Shown here: in pieces, positions 1 through 11,300 of the stretch | Layout: every line of letters starts with the position of its first letter | How positions within the stretch are numbered: position 1 is the first letter of the stretch | DNA from: Enterococcus pingfangensis | GTDB lineage: Bacteria; Bacillota; Bacilli; Lactobacillales; Enterococcaceae | Assembly (NCBI RefSeq): GCF_005405205.1 | Contig: NZ_BJDP01000016.1 | Span: forward strand, 1-36,839 | Reading direction: 5' to 3' | Length of the DNA stretch: 36,839 bases | Translations under genes and position numbers: made by a program | Notes under the pieces: generated by a model | The model's database searches: none | The model's input: only the letters and a program-made list of their open reading frames with translations | What the model was told of the DNA's origin: nothing

Positions 1-96
1 TTTGTTTCTATTAAATAGAAACGCCCTACACATTTGGTTTGTTTTATTCGTTCAGTTTTCAAAGGTCTACATTGTTTATTGTTTTGTTTCAACAAC
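1..96 (-). other. 5' leader of an rRNA operon (partial)
   Basis: On the minus strand this stretch carries a CTTTGAAAACTGAAC element (complement of about 50-67). This is the antitermination/processing signature found in front of 16S rRNA in Bacillota. It is followed by a short 7-bp hairpin with arms TTTCTAT/ATAGAAA (5-21). Tandem promoters lie just upstream, so this is the operon leader rather than the 16S-23S spacer, which carries a similar element. The 16S gene itself would begin beyond position 1 and is not visible. Confidence 0.72.
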
Positions 97-102
97 TTTT
101 AT

Positions 103-131
103 ATCATATCAGCTTTTCAAGTGAAAGTCAA
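103..131 (-). promoter_or_regulatory. rRNA operon promoter P2
   Basis: Reading the minus strand, -35 TTGACT (126-131) and -10 TATGAT (103-108) are separated by exactly 17 bp. Transcription would start about 10 bp further left and enter the rRNA leader. Confidence 0.75.
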
Positions 132-200
132 TGGCTTTTCTTTAAAAACTTTTTGATAAAAAAACAAGTTTATATCACGTCTCATTCAAGCGACTTTATA

Positions 201-229
201 AAAATACCACAAGATTTTTCATCCGTCAA
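201..229 (-). promoter_or_regulatory. rRNA operon promoter P1
   Basis: Minus-strand -35 TTGACG (224-229), a 17-bp spacer and -10 TATTTT (201-206) lie about 98 bp upstream of P2. The flanking DNA up to about 450 is extremely A+T rich, as expected for UP-element-driven rRNA promoters. The -10 is weaker than that of P2. Confidence 0.5.
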
Positions 230-347
230 CAATTATTTTCAATTTATATCAAGACGTTTTTTTCTCTCGGTAACAGATAATAATATAGCAATCTTAAAGC
301 TATAATGCAACTATTTTTTGAATGTTTTTTCGATCTTTTTTATTTTT

Positions 348-410
348 CGAACGTTCATTTGAAACTCTAAAATAACGTTCGATTTTAAAACAAAAATAAC
401 GCTATTTTCG
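348..410. repeat. Inverted repeats in the rRNA/etaS intergenic region
   Basis: CGAACGTT (348-355) is repeated inverted as AACGTTCG (374-381). Just beyond it, AAAATA and TATTTT flank a 4-bp centre (about 394-409). They lie between the etaS terminator and rRNA promoter P1, in a stretch with no gene (about 305-434). Protein binding is possible but unproven. Confidence 0.35.
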
Positions 411-434
411 AAGATATATTTTTTAATTTTCGCA

Positions 435-463
435 TAAAAAAACAGCCAAGTTCTACTCGGCTG
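435..463 (-). terminator. Terminator of etaS
   Basis: In the minus-strand RNA, CAGCCGAG pairs with CTTGGCTG (one G-U) around a 5-nt loop, followed by seven or eight Us. The loop contains the etaS TAG stop codon, so the terminator overlaps the gene end. Confidence 0.85.
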
Positions 464-1958
464 CTTTTTCTTCTACCATTGGAATAAAAATTCTAAAGAT
501 TGTCCCTTTACCAACGGAACTTTCTACGCTAATACTCCCTTTGTAACTCTCTAAAAGTTTATGAGCAATAGATAAGCCGAGGCCATTTCCACCTTTAGTT
601 CGAGCTCTGGCTTTATCCACACGATAAAAACGATTAAAAACTTTATCGATGTCTTCGTTTGGAATTCCTTCACCGAAGTCTTGGATCGCAATTTCAAACT
701 TATTAAGAGTCGACGAAACTGAAACGTGAACTTCTTTTCGGTCAGTTGAGTATTTCACCGCATTATCCAAAATAATAATCAAAATCTGTTCTAAATGATT
801 ACGGTAGATTTTCAAAATCTTTTCGTCATCAAGATCATCATCCAAAGTAAAAGTAAATTCAGGATAAAGTAGTTTAAAATTATTAAACACTTGATTCGTC
901 ACTTCTTTTGCCTTGGCTGTCTCATTACCATAATAAACATCGACTTGTTCTGCTCGAGACAAGTCTAACATTTCTTGAACAAGGCTTTTCATACGGACAA
1001 GTTCTTGCAAACTGGCTTGGATCGACTCATCCAATATTTCTGGATCGTCTTTTCCCCAACGATTCAACATACTCAAATGACCCTCAATAACCGCTACAGG
1101 CGTTCTCAGCTCATGGGAAACATCTTCAACGAATTGTTCTTGCTGTTCGATATACATTCGTATCCGGTCGATAACATCATTAAAGATTACTGCTAAATCA
1201 GCTAACTCATCATTAGTCTTAATCTCCGGAACATGTACTTCTGCTTGCGGATCTTGCCGAATGATCTCCATCGTGTCGCGTAGGATCTTAACAGGCTTCA
1301 AGAAATAAGAAGATAACAAGAATCCTAAGAAACTGCTCAACAGCAGTGAAACAATCTCCAACACGATCAACGTCAGCAACAACTTGCTGCGCATCTCATA
1401 AAAATCAGATAGTTCATAAAAGACTTGGGCATAGCCGATCTTCTTATCCGTTTTTTTAGAATAGATCGGTTCAATCGATAAGAAACCATTTTTGTCATCG
1501 ACTGTCGTAATCGTCGGTTCTTTATACTTCGTTTGTACTAGCGGCTGGTAATTTTTTTGCGTTTTAAAAATCAACTTTTTGTCCAGATTATAGATGTCTA
1601 AAGACAGTTGACGCTGACCTAATTCTGAAATAAAATCATCGATCCGCATCATATTGCCTTCTAGCGTCATGTTTTGATCGTACATGGCACTGTCTTGTTT
1701 GTCACTTTCAGTCAATGTTCGATACGTGTTCACTAAGGTCAGCTCTTCATCGGCATTGGCTAAACGTGAGGTCACTTCAGAAATCGTACGTTCTACATTA
1801 GTTCTTTCTTTCGTTACGATCAAATTCACGGAAGATTTATAAGTGATCACAGCGAAGATCGTAAATACTACGAATATAAAGAAAGAACTTGTAAAGGCCC
1901 ACTTGATGGTGAGTGAGGGCCCCTTCAGTTCTCTTTGTTTCTTGATAAATTTTCTCAT
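453..1958 (-). CDS. etaS: Sensor histidine kinase EtaS (LisK/CsrS-like)
   Basis: Membrane sensor kinase of 501 aa that should autophosphorylate and pass phosphate to EtaR. Visible parts, in order: a first membrane segment at about 20-42; an extracytoplasmic domain of about 150 residues; a second membrane segment at about 195-218; a HAMP linker at about 220-270; a HisKA domain with the phospho-acceptor in VSHELRTP (His about 282); and an HATPase domain with a [11 protein letters not shown]-box near 460. The ATG overlaps the etaR stop by 4 bp (ATGA), so the two genes are translationally coupled. The pair next to gnd matches the arrangement I remember for E. faecalis etaRS, homologous to Listeria lisRK, a system linked to acid/envelope stress and virulence. 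The kinase class is certain; the name rests on memory of synteny and of the CsrR/LisR-like partner. Confidence 0.9.
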   Translation of the reverse strand: MRKFIKKQRELKGPSLTIKWAFTSSFFIFVVFTIFAVITYKSSVNLIVTKERTNVERTISEVTSRLANADEELTLVNTYRTLTESDKQDSAMYDQNMTLEGNMMRIDDFISELGQRQLSLDIYNLDKKLIFKTQKNYQPLVQTKYKEPTITTVDDKNGFLSIEPIYSKKTDKKIGYAQVFYELSDFYEMRSKLLLTLIVLEIVSLLLSSFLGFLLSSYFLKPVKILRDTMEIIRQDPQAEVHVPEIKTNDELADLAVIFNDVIDRIRMYIEQQEQFVEDVSHELRTPVAVIEGHLSMLNRWGKDDPEILDESIQASLQELVRMKSLVQEMLDLSRAEQVDVYYGNETAKAKEVTNQVFNNFKLLYPEFTFTLDDDLDDEKILKIYRNHLEQILIIILDNAVKYSTDRKEVHVSVSSTLNKFEIAIQDFGEGIPNEDIDKVFNRFYRVDKARARTKGGNGLGLSIAHKLLESYKGSISVESSVGKGTIFRIFIPMVEEKAAE

Positions 1959-2641
1959 GAGCGCATAACGTACCCAGTACCACGGACAGTTTGAATATAA
2001 CTATCTTCACCTGGTACATCGATTTTATTACGCAAATAACGAATGTATACATCGACTACGTTAGTTTCTACTTCTGTTTCATAGCCCCAAACCTTGTTTA
2101 GTAAAACATCACGAGCAAGAACTACGTTGACATTTTCCATTAAGGTCAGTAACAATTCGTATTCACGTTTCGTTAATTCGATGATTTCATTTCCGCGACG
2201 TACGACACGGTTTTCTTTTTCGATAGTTAGATCACGATAAGTAATCGTTGTTTGTTTAGCAACATTCTTATCGCCTTCAATATCGATTCGACGAAGTAAT
2301 GCACGTAAACGCGCAAGTAACTCTTCGATTGCAAAAGGTTTAACGATATAGTCGTCAGCACCATGATCCAAACCAGAAACACGATCGATCACAGAGTCGC
2401 GAGCTGTCATCATGATGATCGGTGTATTTTTCACTTGACGAACACGACGACAAACTTCTAAGCCATTTAATTCAGGAAGCATCAAGTCAAGTAAAATTGC
2501 ATCCCAGTCGCTTTCTAAAGCAGCTTCAAGTCCAGTTCTACCATTATAATGCACTTCTGTATCATAGCCTTCGTGCTTTAATTCTAGTTCGACAAAACGA
2601 GCCAGATTTTTCTCATCTTCAATGATCAGAATATTACTCAT
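1955..2641 (-). CDS. etaR: OmpR-family response regulator EtaR (LisR/CsrR-like)
   Basis: DNA-binding response regulator of 228 aa. The receiver domain (1-118) has the acidic pocket IEDE, the phospho-acceptor Asp at about 52 in LLDLMLPE, the switch Thr in MMTARD and the conserved Lys in VKPFA. The C-terminal winged helix ends in the usual VRGTGYVMR motif. The run [17 protein letters not shown] is close to CsrR/CovR and LisR. A strong ribosome binding site, GGAAAGGA, precedes the ATG. The gene is read first in the pair, and the kinase follows with a 4-bp overlap. The 107-bp gap upstream contains TATAAT and TTGACA sequences on the minus strand, but only 10 bp apart, so I do not place a promoter there. 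Confidence 0.92.
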   Translation of the reverse strand: MSNILIIEDEKNLARFVELELKHEGYDTEVHYNGRTGLEAALESDWDAILLDLMLPELNGLEVCRRVRQVKNTPIIMMTARDSVIDRVSGLDHGADDYIVKPFAIEELLARLRALLRRIDIEGDKNVAKQTTITYRDLTIEKENRVVRRGNEIIELTKREYELLLTLMENVNVVLARDVLLNKVWGYETEVETNVVDVYIRYLRNKIDVPGEDSYIQTVRGTGYVMRS

Positions 2642-2748
2642 TTTTTTAGTTCCTTTCCAAGTTAAATTTCATTAAGCCTCTATTATTATAGGGCTAAACC
2701 TGTCAAAAAGCTATAGATACTTAGTACTAATATCATAAATAACCCCTG

Positions 2749-4170
2749 CTATTCTTCGTCGTACCAGCTATAATGATAGATTCCTTCTTTATCTGTACGT
2801 TCATACGTATGTGCTCCGAAGTAATCCCGTTGCGCTTGAACTAAGTTTGCAGGCAAGCGTTCTGCACGATAAGAATCGTAATATGTGATTGCAGATGAGA
2901 ATGTTGGTACCGGTACACCGGCTTGAACAGCAATTGCAACAACTTCACGAACAGCTTGTTGATATTTCTCAGTGATTTCTTTAAAGTAATCATCTAACAT
3001 CAAGTTTGCTAGATCAGAATCTTTTTCATATGCATCGGTAATCTTTTGCAAGAAGCGTGCACGGATGATACAACCAGCGCGCCAAATTTTTGCGATTTCG
3101 CCAAATGGCAGATCCCAACCGAATTCTTTTGATGCGGCACGTAATTCAGAGAAACCTTGAGCATAGCTCATGATTTTGCTGAAATAAAGCGCTTCGCGGA
3201 TTTTTTCGATCAATTCTTGTTTGTCGCCTTCATATTTATAAGGTGCTGGACCAGAAAGGATTTTGCTGGCTGCAACACGTTCTTCTTTATAAGCCGAGAT
3301 AAAACGAGCGAAAACAGATTCTGTGATCAATGGTAGCGGCACACCTAGATCTAAGGCACTTTGTGACGTCCATTTACCTGTTCCTTTATTGCCGGCAGCA
3401 TCTTTGATCACATCAACGATTGGTGCGTCTGTTCCTTCATCGTCTTTACGTGTCAAGATATCCGCAGTGATTTCGATCAAATAGCTGTCTAGTTCGCCTT
3501 TGTTCCATTCAGAAAAGACGTCTGCCATTTCCTCTACTGAAAGACCTAATAAACGTTGCATCAAGTCATAAGACTCTGCGATCAATTGCATATCGCCGTA
3601 TTCAATCCCGTTATGGACCATTTTTACATAATGGCCTGCACCATCTGCTCCGATATAAGTGACACAAGGTTCACCGTCTTCAGCTTTAGCAGCGATTTGT
3701 TCGAAAATAGGCGCAACTAAGTCATATGCTTCTTTTTGTCCGCCCGGCATCATAGAAGGTCCTTCTAACGCACCTTTTTCACCGCCGGAAACGCCGGTAC
3801 CGATGAAGTTGATGCCTGAATTAGCTAACTCTTCATTACGACGAATCGTATCTTTAAAGAATGTATTTCCTCCATCAATCAAAACATCGCCTTTATCTAA
3901 GTGTGGCAATAATGATTGGATTGTGGCATCAGTTGCCGGTCCTGCTTTCACCATCAACATGATACGACGTGGTTTTTCGATTGTGTCAACAAATTCCTCG
4001 ATTGAAAAAGTCGCTTTTAAGTTGCGATCAGGATGTTCTGCAACGACCTCTTCTGTTTTTGATCCAGTCCGATTATACAAAGCCACCGAGTAGCCGCGGC
4101 TTTCGATATTCAATGCTAGATTTTTCCCCATCACAGCCATACCTACGACGCCGAATTGTTGTTTTGACAT
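2749..4170 (-). CDS. gnd: 6-phosphogluconate dehydrogenase, decarboxylating
   Basis: Oxidises 6-phosphogluconate to ribulose 5-phosphate and CO2 with reduction of NADP+, in the oxidative pentose-phosphate branch of the cytoplasm. The length of 473 aa is typical. The N-terminal Rossmann motif is [15 protein letters not shown] (7-21). The substrate signature [19 protein letters not shown] lies near 126-144. The catalytic Lys183 and Glu190 are both present in [13 protein letters not shown]. The ribosome binding site is AGGAGG, 7 nt from the ATG. The gene has its own promoter and a roughly 130-nt leader with two small hairpins. No clear terminator lies between gnd and etaR, so read-through into etaRS is possible. 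Confidence 0.98.
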   Translation of the reverse strand: MSKQQFGVVGMAVMGKNLALNIESRGYSVALYNRTGSKTEEVVAEHPDRNLKATFSIEEFVDTIEKPRRIMLMVKAGPATDATIQSLLPHLDKGDVLIDGGNTFFKDTIRRNEELANSGINFIGTGVSGGEKGALEGPSMMPGGQKEAYDLVAPIFEQIAAKAEDGEPCVTYIGADGAGHYVKMVHNGIEYGDMQLIAESYDLMQRLLGLSVEEMADVFSEWNKGELDSYLIEITADILTRKDDEGTDAPIVDVIKDAAGNKGTGKWTSQSALDLGVPLPLITESVFARFISAYKEERVAASKILSGPAPYKYEGDKQELIEKIREALYFSKIMSYAQGFSELRAASKEFGWDLPFGEIAKIWRAGCIIRARFLQKITDAYEKDSDLANLMLDDYFKEITEKYQQAVREVVAIAVQAGVPVPTFSSAITYYDSYRAERLPANLVQAQRDYFGAHTYERTDKEGIYHYSWYDEE

Positions 4171-4199
4171 AATTTATCCTCCTAGTTCATATGAATGGT

Positions 4200-4238
4200 C
4201 TTATTTTCCGATAGAAAAATAAGGTGGATTCTCACCAC
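4200..4238 (-). other. Two small hairpins in the gnd 5' leader
   Basis: Within the predicted gnd leader (about 4305 to 4171, minus strand) CTTATTTT pairs perfectly with AAAATAAG (4200-4223), next to a short GGTG/CACC stem (4223-4236). Neither has a U-tract. They lie 30 to 70 nt upstream of the start codon. They are structured leader elements of unknown role, if any. Confidence 0.35.
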
Positions 4239-4311
4239 GTATACACTCCCATTGATCCTATTTAAAATAAAATCAGCAGAATTGATACTCTAAATATTCA
4301 ATACGTTTCTC

Positions 4312-4340
4312 ATTATATCCTAAGAAAGTAAGAATGGAAA
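4312..4340 (-). promoter_or_regulatory. gnd promoter
   Basis: Minus-strand -35 TTTCCA (4335-4340), a 17-bp spacer and a perfect -10 TATAAT (4312-4317). This predicts a leader of about 130 nt. Confidence 0.6.
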
Positions 4341-4360
4341 ATGAATAGTGTTTTTCTAAG

Positions 4361-4399
4361 AAAAAAACCTCAAGACTCCATGGTTAGTCTCGAGGTTTT
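4361..4399 (-). terminator. Terminator of the yceD-rpmF operon
   Basis: Minus-strand hairpin AACCTCGAGACT/AGTCTTGAGGTT with one G-U pair and an 8-nt loop, followed by a run of Us (4361-4367). Confidence 0.85.
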
Positions 4400-4421
4400 G
4401 ACTTTCTCTATTAAAAAGTGC

Positions 4422-4601
4422 TTATGCTTCTTTAGACATAACATCTTTTCCATCATAGTAGCCGCAGTTGGCACATACGTGATGGCTCTTCTTCATTTCG
4501 CCACAGTTAGGACATTCATTCAATCCTTTAATGGTCAATTTGTAGTGAGTACGACGTTTGTTCTTTTTAGCTTTTGATGTTTTTCTAGCTGGTACTGCCA
4601 T
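4422..4601 (-). CDS. rpmF: 50S ribosomal protein L32
   Basis: Translating the minus strand gives 59 aa beginning [19 protein letters not shown]. This is the standard basic N-terminus of L32. Two cysteine pairs follow, CPNC (about 30-33) and CANC (about 43-46), which form the zinc ribbon found in the zinc-binding form of L32. The ribosome binding site GGAGGTG is close to the ATG. It follows yceD by 59 bp, the classical yceD-rpmF pairing, and is closed by a strong terminator. As the four-cysteine form, it could in principle be replaced by a zinc-free paralogue under zinc limitation; no such paralogue is in this window. Confidence 0.97.
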   Translation of the reverse strand: MAVPARKTSKAKKNKRRTHYKLTIKGLNECPNCGEMKKSHHVCANCGYYDGKDVMSKEA

Positions 4602-4660
4602 TGGGTGTTACACCTCCTTGTAAAATGAAGTATCATTTTCTGATACATTTTATTCCAATC

Positions 4661-5212
4661 TTACTTGTCATCCTCTGATTCATTGAACAGTTCAGATAAT
4701 TTTGCAAGACGAGGATCAATTGTTTCAGCGGATTCTTTTCTTTGCAAATACTCTTCCTCACTGACAACTTCCCAATCGTTTCCTTTTGGTAAATCAGTTG
4801 TCTGCAATTCTTCTTCAGAAAATACTTGCAATGGAATCGCTAATAAAATGTTATCTTCGATAGAATCTGTTAAGTCGATCGTATCACTGTCTAAGACAAG
4901 AATCTCTTCGTCTCGTTCGGCTTCCATTGAAGACCATTGCTCCCTAGTCATGAATACTTCGTCCACTGAAAGATCAAGCGGCAGATCAACTGGTTCCAAA
5001 GAACGAGCTGAAGGAACAGTTACAACAGTTTTCAGTTGATAATGTAAAATATATTCATTCTTCCCGACAGATAAGATTCCTGTTACAGTAACCGGAGCTA
5101 CGGCTAAGATCTCATTATCACGGGCTGCTAATGCGTCATTCACATCAATCGTTTCTGAAAAGTTCAGGGTTTCTTCTTTATAGCGGCGTAATTCGCCAAT
5201 CGACCATTTCAT
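4661..5212 (-). CDS. yceD: YceD/DUF177 family protein (23S rRNA accumulation)
   Basis: A 183-aa soluble acidic protein encoded immediately before rpmF. The family is named for this linkage, and in other bacteria it is needed for normal 23S rRNA/large-subunit accumulation. The N-terminus MKWSIGELRR and the central segment with LDLSVDEVF and an acidic DDSD-rich tail fit DUF177. It lacks the C-terminal cysteine motif that many family members carry, as is common in lactic acid bacteria. It is transcribed from a near-perfect promoter, probably as a bicistron with rpmF. The identity is set mainly by the gene pair and length. Confidence 0.88.
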   Translation of the reverse strand: MKWSIGELRRYKEETLNFSETIDVNDALAARDNEILAVAPVTVTGILSVGKNEYILHYQLKTVVTVPSARSLEPVDLPLDLSVDEVFMTREQWSSMEAERDEEILVLDSDTIDLTDSIEDNILLAIPLQVFSEEELQTTDLPKGNDWEVVSEEEYLQRKESAETIDPRLAKLSELFNESEDDK

Positions 5213-5240
5213 TATTCATCACCTCTAAGCAACAATCGCT

Positions 5241-5269
5241 ATTATACAGGTGTAAAAAATCTTTGTCAA
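5241..5269 (-). promoter_or_regulatory. yceD-rpmF promoter (consensus)
   Basis: Minus-strand -35 TTGACA (5264-5269), 17-bp spacer and -10 TATAAT (5241-5246): a full consensus sigma-A promoter about 30 bp upstream of the yceD start. This fits a ribosomal-protein operon. Confidence 0.92.
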
Positions 5270-5371
5270 TGAAATTTTCTTGACACCTGTAAAAAACGTT
5301 ATAATGCGGTTTGTTATTAAAAAACTTCAATTACCGTTCAAACTTAAAGAGCGCTATGCAGGACAATTGAT

Positions 5372-5400
5372 AAAAAAAGCGAACCGATGACCTGGTCCGC
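5372..5400 (-). terminator. Terminator of the pfkA-pyk operon
   Basis: Minus-strand hairpin GCGGACC/GGTTCGC (one G-U) with an 8-nt loop, followed by seven Us, 19 bp after the pyk stop. Confidence 0.85.
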
Positions 5401-5418
5401 TTCCTAACAATCTAAAGG

Positions 5419-7203
5419 TTAGATTGCTGTTGTTTGTCCACGGTAAACGATGCCGCGACGAGGATCGATAGTGACTAATTCACCATCAACAACTGTTGAA
5501 GTTGCTTCTTTTGCGCCAACGACTACTGGGATATCTTGAGCGATACCGACAACAGCAGCGTGTGAAGTCAATCCGCCATCTTCAACGATCAAAGCAGCAG
5601 CTTTTTCGATTGCAGGCATGTAGTCTTTGTCAGTTGTTGGTACAACTAAAACCATACCGTCTTTAGCGTTTTTAATTGCTTCTTCAGCTGATTTTGCAAC
5701 AACTGCATGAGCAACGACTGTTGTTTCACCGATACCTTGAGCTTCTAATAATTTAGAACCGATCATTTGAACTTTCATTACGTTTGTTGTTCCGCGTTCG
5801 CCGACTGGAACACCCGCAGTAATTAAGATCAAGTCGCCTTCTTTAGCAAAGCCTAATTCAACTGCTTTTTGAGCTGCTAAGTCAAACATTTCATCAGTTG
5901 TTGATGGTTTTTCAGCAACTGTTGGGTAAACACCCCAGTTAACCATCAAGCTGCGTTTTGTATTTTCGTCAAACGTTACAGCTAAGATGTCAGCGTCTGG
6001 ACGGTATTTAGAGATCATACGTGCCGTGTGACCAGATTCAGTTGCCGCAACGATTGTTTTAACGCCTAAGTTTTTCGCAGCGCGAGCGACAGATAAACCA
6101 ATTGTTTCTGTTACGTTTGATTTATCAAATTCGTTGATTTGGAATGAGCCTAGTTCTGATAATGCAGATTCAGCTTCCATATCGATCCGAGCCATTGTGC
6201 CAACAGCTTCAACTGGGTATTTACCATTTGCAGATTCACCAGAAAGCATTGTAGCATCTGTTCCGTCAAATACGGCGTTAGCAACGTCAGAAGCTTCAGC
6301 GCGTGTTGGACGCGGGTTTTCTTGCATTGATTCTAACATTTGAGTTGCTGTAATGACTGCTTTACCAGCATAGTTACATTTTTTGATAATCCGTTTTTGA
6401 ACCATCGGTACTAATTCAGGTGCGATTTCAACACCCATATCCCCACGAGCAATCATGATTCCATCAGAAACTTTGATGATTTCGTCGATGTTATCGATTC
6501 CTTCTTGTGATTCGATTTTAGGGAAGATATGAACGTGTGTCATATTTTTTTCTTCAAGAATTTCACGAATATCAAGAACATCTTGTGCTTTACGAACAAA
6601 ACTTGCAGCGATAAAGTTGATGTTGTTGTCTAAACCAAAACGGATATCGTCTGCATCTTTTTCAGTGATCCCTGGCAAGTTGATTGAGATACCTGGAGCA
6701 TTTACCCCTTTACGAGAACCTAGCATACCTGCATTTTTAACAAGCATGATCAATTCGCGGTTTTCTGCGTCTTTTTCGATGATTTCCATATCGATTAAAC
6801 CATCATCGAATAAGATGTGTCCGCCGATGTGTGCATCGTCGAATAAACCTGGGTAAGTAACGGCGATTTTTTCTTTAGTCCCTTTATGTTCAGAATCCAT
6901 TGAGATACGAGTTTTGTCGCCTACGTTAAATTCGATGTAGCCAGCGCGGCCATAATCTGCTTCGGTAGTGTTTTGAACAGTTGTACGGATTTCCGCACCT
7001 TTAGTATCTAAAAGAATACCTACATCTTTACCAGTTTTTTCTACTGCTTCACGAACCATGTTCATACGTGCAAGTTGTTCTTCGTGATCTCCGTGTGAGA
7101 AATTGAAACGGAACACGTTAGCACCAGCTTCAATTAATTGAGAGATTGTTTCAACCGTGTTGCTTGCTGGTCCTAATGTACTAACGATTTTCGTTTTTTT
7201 CAT
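5419..7203 (-). CDS. pyk: Pyruvate kinase
   Basis: Converts phosphoenolpyruvate and ADP to pyruvate and ATP, the last step of glycolysis. The protein is 594 aa. It has the barrel N-terminus KKTKIVSTLGPASNTVE, an active-site segment with the Lys in IFPKIESQEG (about 225), the ARGDMGVE signature, and the allosteric C domain. Beyond the core there is an extra C-terminal PEP-utiliser-like domain carrying GGLTSHAAVVG (about 545-555). This is the extended form usual in Bacillus and Enterococcus. It lies 60 bp behind pfkA in the same direction, and the two are followed by a terminator, so they form one operon. Confidence 0.98.
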   Translation of the reverse strand: MKKTKIVSTLGPASNTVETISQLIEAGANVFRFNFSHGDHEEQLARMNMVREAVEKTGKDVGILLDTKGAEIRTTVQNTTEADYGRAGYIEFNVGDKTRISMDSEHKGTKEKIAVTYPGLFDDAHIGGHILFDDGLIDMEIIEKDAENRELIMLVKNAGMLGSRKGVNAPGISINLPGITEKDADDIRFGLDNNINFIAASFVRKAQDVLDIREILEEKNMTHVHIFPKIESQEGIDNIDEIIKVSDGIMIARGDMGVEIAPELVPMVQKRIIKKCNYAGKAVITATQMLESMQENPRPTRAEASDVANAVFDGTDATMLSGESANGKYPVEAVGTMARIDMEAESALSELGSFQINEFDKSNVTETIGLSVARAAKNLGVKTIVAATESGHTARMISKYRPDADILAVTFDENTKRSLMVNWGVYPTVAEKPSTTDEMFDLAAQKAVELGFAKEGDLILITAGVPVGERGTTNVMKVQMIGSKLLEAQGIGETTVVAHAVVAKSAEEAIKNAKDGMVLVVPTTDKDYMPAIEKAAALIVEDGGLTSHAAVVGIAQDIPVVVGAKEATSTVVDGELVTIDPRRGIVYRGQTTAI

Positions 7204-7263
7204 TACGTAATACGCTCCATTCTTGATTGTTTTAATATATAGTATTCACTATTATTAACGAGA

Positions 7264-8235
<972 letters not shown>

Positions 8236-8364
8236 TCATAAATATTCTCAAAAACATACATCGTTTAATCCATGGTACATTCTATCAAAAAAAAATCTAA
8301 AAGTCTTGGGAAGTCCCTGGGAAAAGCCTATTTTTTGAAAAAAGTTTTTGAAAGTTACAAGAAA

Positions 8365-11300
8365 TCATCTTATTACGACATTTTGCTCCCCTAATATGTC
8401 GCTTAAAGCCGCTAAGATGGGTTCATTAATCCCTATCCAAAACTTTTTATCCAGCGCAATCTTTCGGCGGCCTTTTTCATAATAGATTACAACCGGCACT
8501 TTTCCCGGTGACAATTGAAGCGTTTCAGCGATCTCTTTTTGGATATCCGGAGTCTCTTGGTTTGCTTGGACTCGCAAGAATAATGTTTTATCGCTGATAT
8601 CCTCTTCCGCCGTTTGAGCCGGCGTCAGTGTTTCAACTAATAATTGGAGCGTTTGATCGTAGTTGCTGCGTTCAACTTTTCCTTGAACCAAATAAACTTG
8701 TTCCAACTCAAGCTCGTTGCGCAAGCGGCGATAATTTTGCGGAAAGATCGTTAAAGAGATTTCACCGCTTTGATCGTTACCGGTTAAGAAAGCCATTTGC
8801 TCACCTTTTTTCGTTCGAATCTCACGGATGTCTTTTAAATAGAAGAGAATTCTTCCCTGCTTACCTACGACTAATTCCGTAACCGACTGCAGGTCCTTCT
8901 GTTTCAACAGTTTTGGATAGTTTTCTGTCGGATGACCAGAAACATATAAACCAAGATATTGTTCTTCATAATCCAAACGTTCAGCCAATGAATAATCGGC
9001 GATCTCACGTTCTTTTAAACTCATCACATCTAGTAATGTCACACTGCCCCCACTATATTGGACGTTTTGGATCTTTCCTTCCAGTCCGTCAGCTAATTCA
9101 CGACGATTGGGATGCAGCTCATCAAATGCTCCAATCAGAATCAGCGGCTGAATATAGTCAGGTTTTAACCAGCGTGTTTCGATCCGCAATAAAAATTGAT
9201 CCAATGACTCAAAAGCGCCGCCTTCTTTACGCGCTTTTAAAATATCGCTGACAAAATCGCGCCGCATTCCTTTTATCGCATCTAAACCAAAGCGAATCAA
9301 TTCTTTTTCTACCAATGTAAAACTATAGCTGCTGCGATTGATAGCCGGCGCTAATAGTTTCACGCCAGCACGATTGGCTTCGGCGATGTACTCCCGTAAT
9401 TTTTTTGGATCGTTTCTTACTGACTGCATCAAAGCCGTGTAAAACGCTCCCGGATAGTGGACTTTCATATAGGCCATCTGATAGCCGACAAAACTGTATG
9501 CCACTGAATGCGATCGGTTGAAACCGTAATTAGCAAAGCGTTCAATATAATCATATACTTCTTCGGCACTCTTTTGACTGTGTCCGCGCCCGGCAGCTCC
9601 TGTGACAAAATGACGTCTTTCTTCATCTAATAAATCTTTTTTCTTTTTGCTGACCGCGCGCCGCAAGATATCGGCCTCACCTAAGCTGAAACCAGCCATT
9701 TGAGCGGCGACTTGCATGATTTGCTCTTGGTAGACAATGAATCCATACGTTGGTGCCAAGATCTTTTGAACAGAAGGATCGGGAAAGGTCACTTGTTCTG
9801 TGCCGTTTTTACGCGCGACAAAACGATCAATGATCTGCATAGGACCCGGACGATATAACGCATTGACTGCAACGATGTCTTCAAATGAAGTTGGATACAA
9901 ATTGCGCAGGACTTTGCGAATACCAGCAGATTCAAATTGGAAAACACCGCTCGTTTCACCTCTTTGGAACAAATCCAACGTTTTCGGATCGTCTAAAGGA
10001 ACATTTTTCAAATCCAAGTCTTCGTGATAAACCCGTCGGATCGCTTGTTGCGCATTATCAATGATAGAAAGATTGCGCAGACCTAGAAAGTCCATCTTCA
10101 ACAGCCCAATCGCTTCTACGTCAGTCATCGTAAATTGCGTCAGTAAAATATCTTCAGAACCTTTTTGAAGCGGGACAATGCCCAGTAAGTTTTGATCGCT
10201 GATGACGATGCCGCCTGCATGCGTCGAAACGTGACGCGGCAGACCTTCTAAGGCCAACGCTGTTTGGAAAAGCAGTTGGCTCCGTTCGTCATGACTGACT
10301 AACCGCTTTAAAGACTCCGATTTTTCATAAGCTTCTTGTAGCGTGATCTTCAATTGACTTGGGATTGCTTTTGACCAGCGATTTGCCTCGCTTTGTGATA
10401 GACCAAAGACACGACCAACATCACGCAAGACCATCTTGGCAGCCATTGTACCGAACGTCGCGATTTGCGAAACATGGAAATGACCATATTTTTCATGGAC
10501 ATAATGCAAGACTTGGTTCCGACGATTATCCGGAATATCTAAATCAATATCAGGCATACTATTTCGTTCTGGATTCAAAAATCGTTCAAACAACAACTCA
10601 TATTTGATCGGATCTACATCGGTGATACTCAAGACATAAGCAACCAACGACCCTGCGGCAGATCCGCGGCCGGCACCGGAAACGATTTTACTGCGATGCA
10701 CATAATCCATGACATCCCAGACAATCAAGAAATAATCATCAAATCCCATATTGTGGATGATCGCTAATTCACGATCTAGCCGCTGACGATATTCCTCAGT
10801 TACTTCAGAAATTCTTTCCGGCAATTTTTGCCAACAAAGCGTTTGTAAATAAGTATCGGCACTTTGTTTTGTCGGCACCGGGTAATGGGGCAGCAATTTT
10901 TGGTGCAGCGGCAAATCAAATTGACACGCTTCAACTAATCGCTGGGCATTTGCCAAAGCCGCTTCGTCTGTAAATTCAGCGATCAACTGTTCCATCTCGA
11001 CTAAATAGTTTCCACCCTGCTGATTGGTCAATTCTTCTCTTGGCAGCTGACTACCATTTTGAATGTGACTCATGATCTTGACGGCAAAAGCTTGATCCGC
11101 TTCTAAATACGCCACTTCATGAATAGCGATTTTTGCACAACTCTCCGGCAAATCAGCTGTTTTCGTTGTTGGTGAGATTCCTAAATAAAATTCTCCATCG
11201 ATCATCGCTTCAATCTCTGGCAAAATCGTTTCGATTGAATTACTTAAATGATCAACCGGCAAAACAGTGAAAAGATTTTGAGCATCGACTTTGTAATCTG

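Noticed and set aside
39-305. An 88-codon plus-strand frame
   Set aside because: It runs antisense through the rRNA leader and both promoters, has no ribosome site and a composition typical of A+T-rich chance frames.
3659-4093. Long antisense frames inside gnd, pfkA, dnaE and the permease
   Set aside because: They are complementary to well-identified genes, have no signals of their own and follow from codon bias on the coding strand.
5279-5305. Plus-strand TTGACA and TATAAT upstream of yceD
   Set aside because: The spacing is only 14 bp and no plus-strand gene follows; the overlapping minus-strand promoter is perfect.
8281-8340. Possible terminator between dnaE and pfkA (GGGA/TCCC repeats before a T-run)
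   Set aside because: The stem is only 4 bp and the T-run is too far from it; not supported as an intrinsic terminator.
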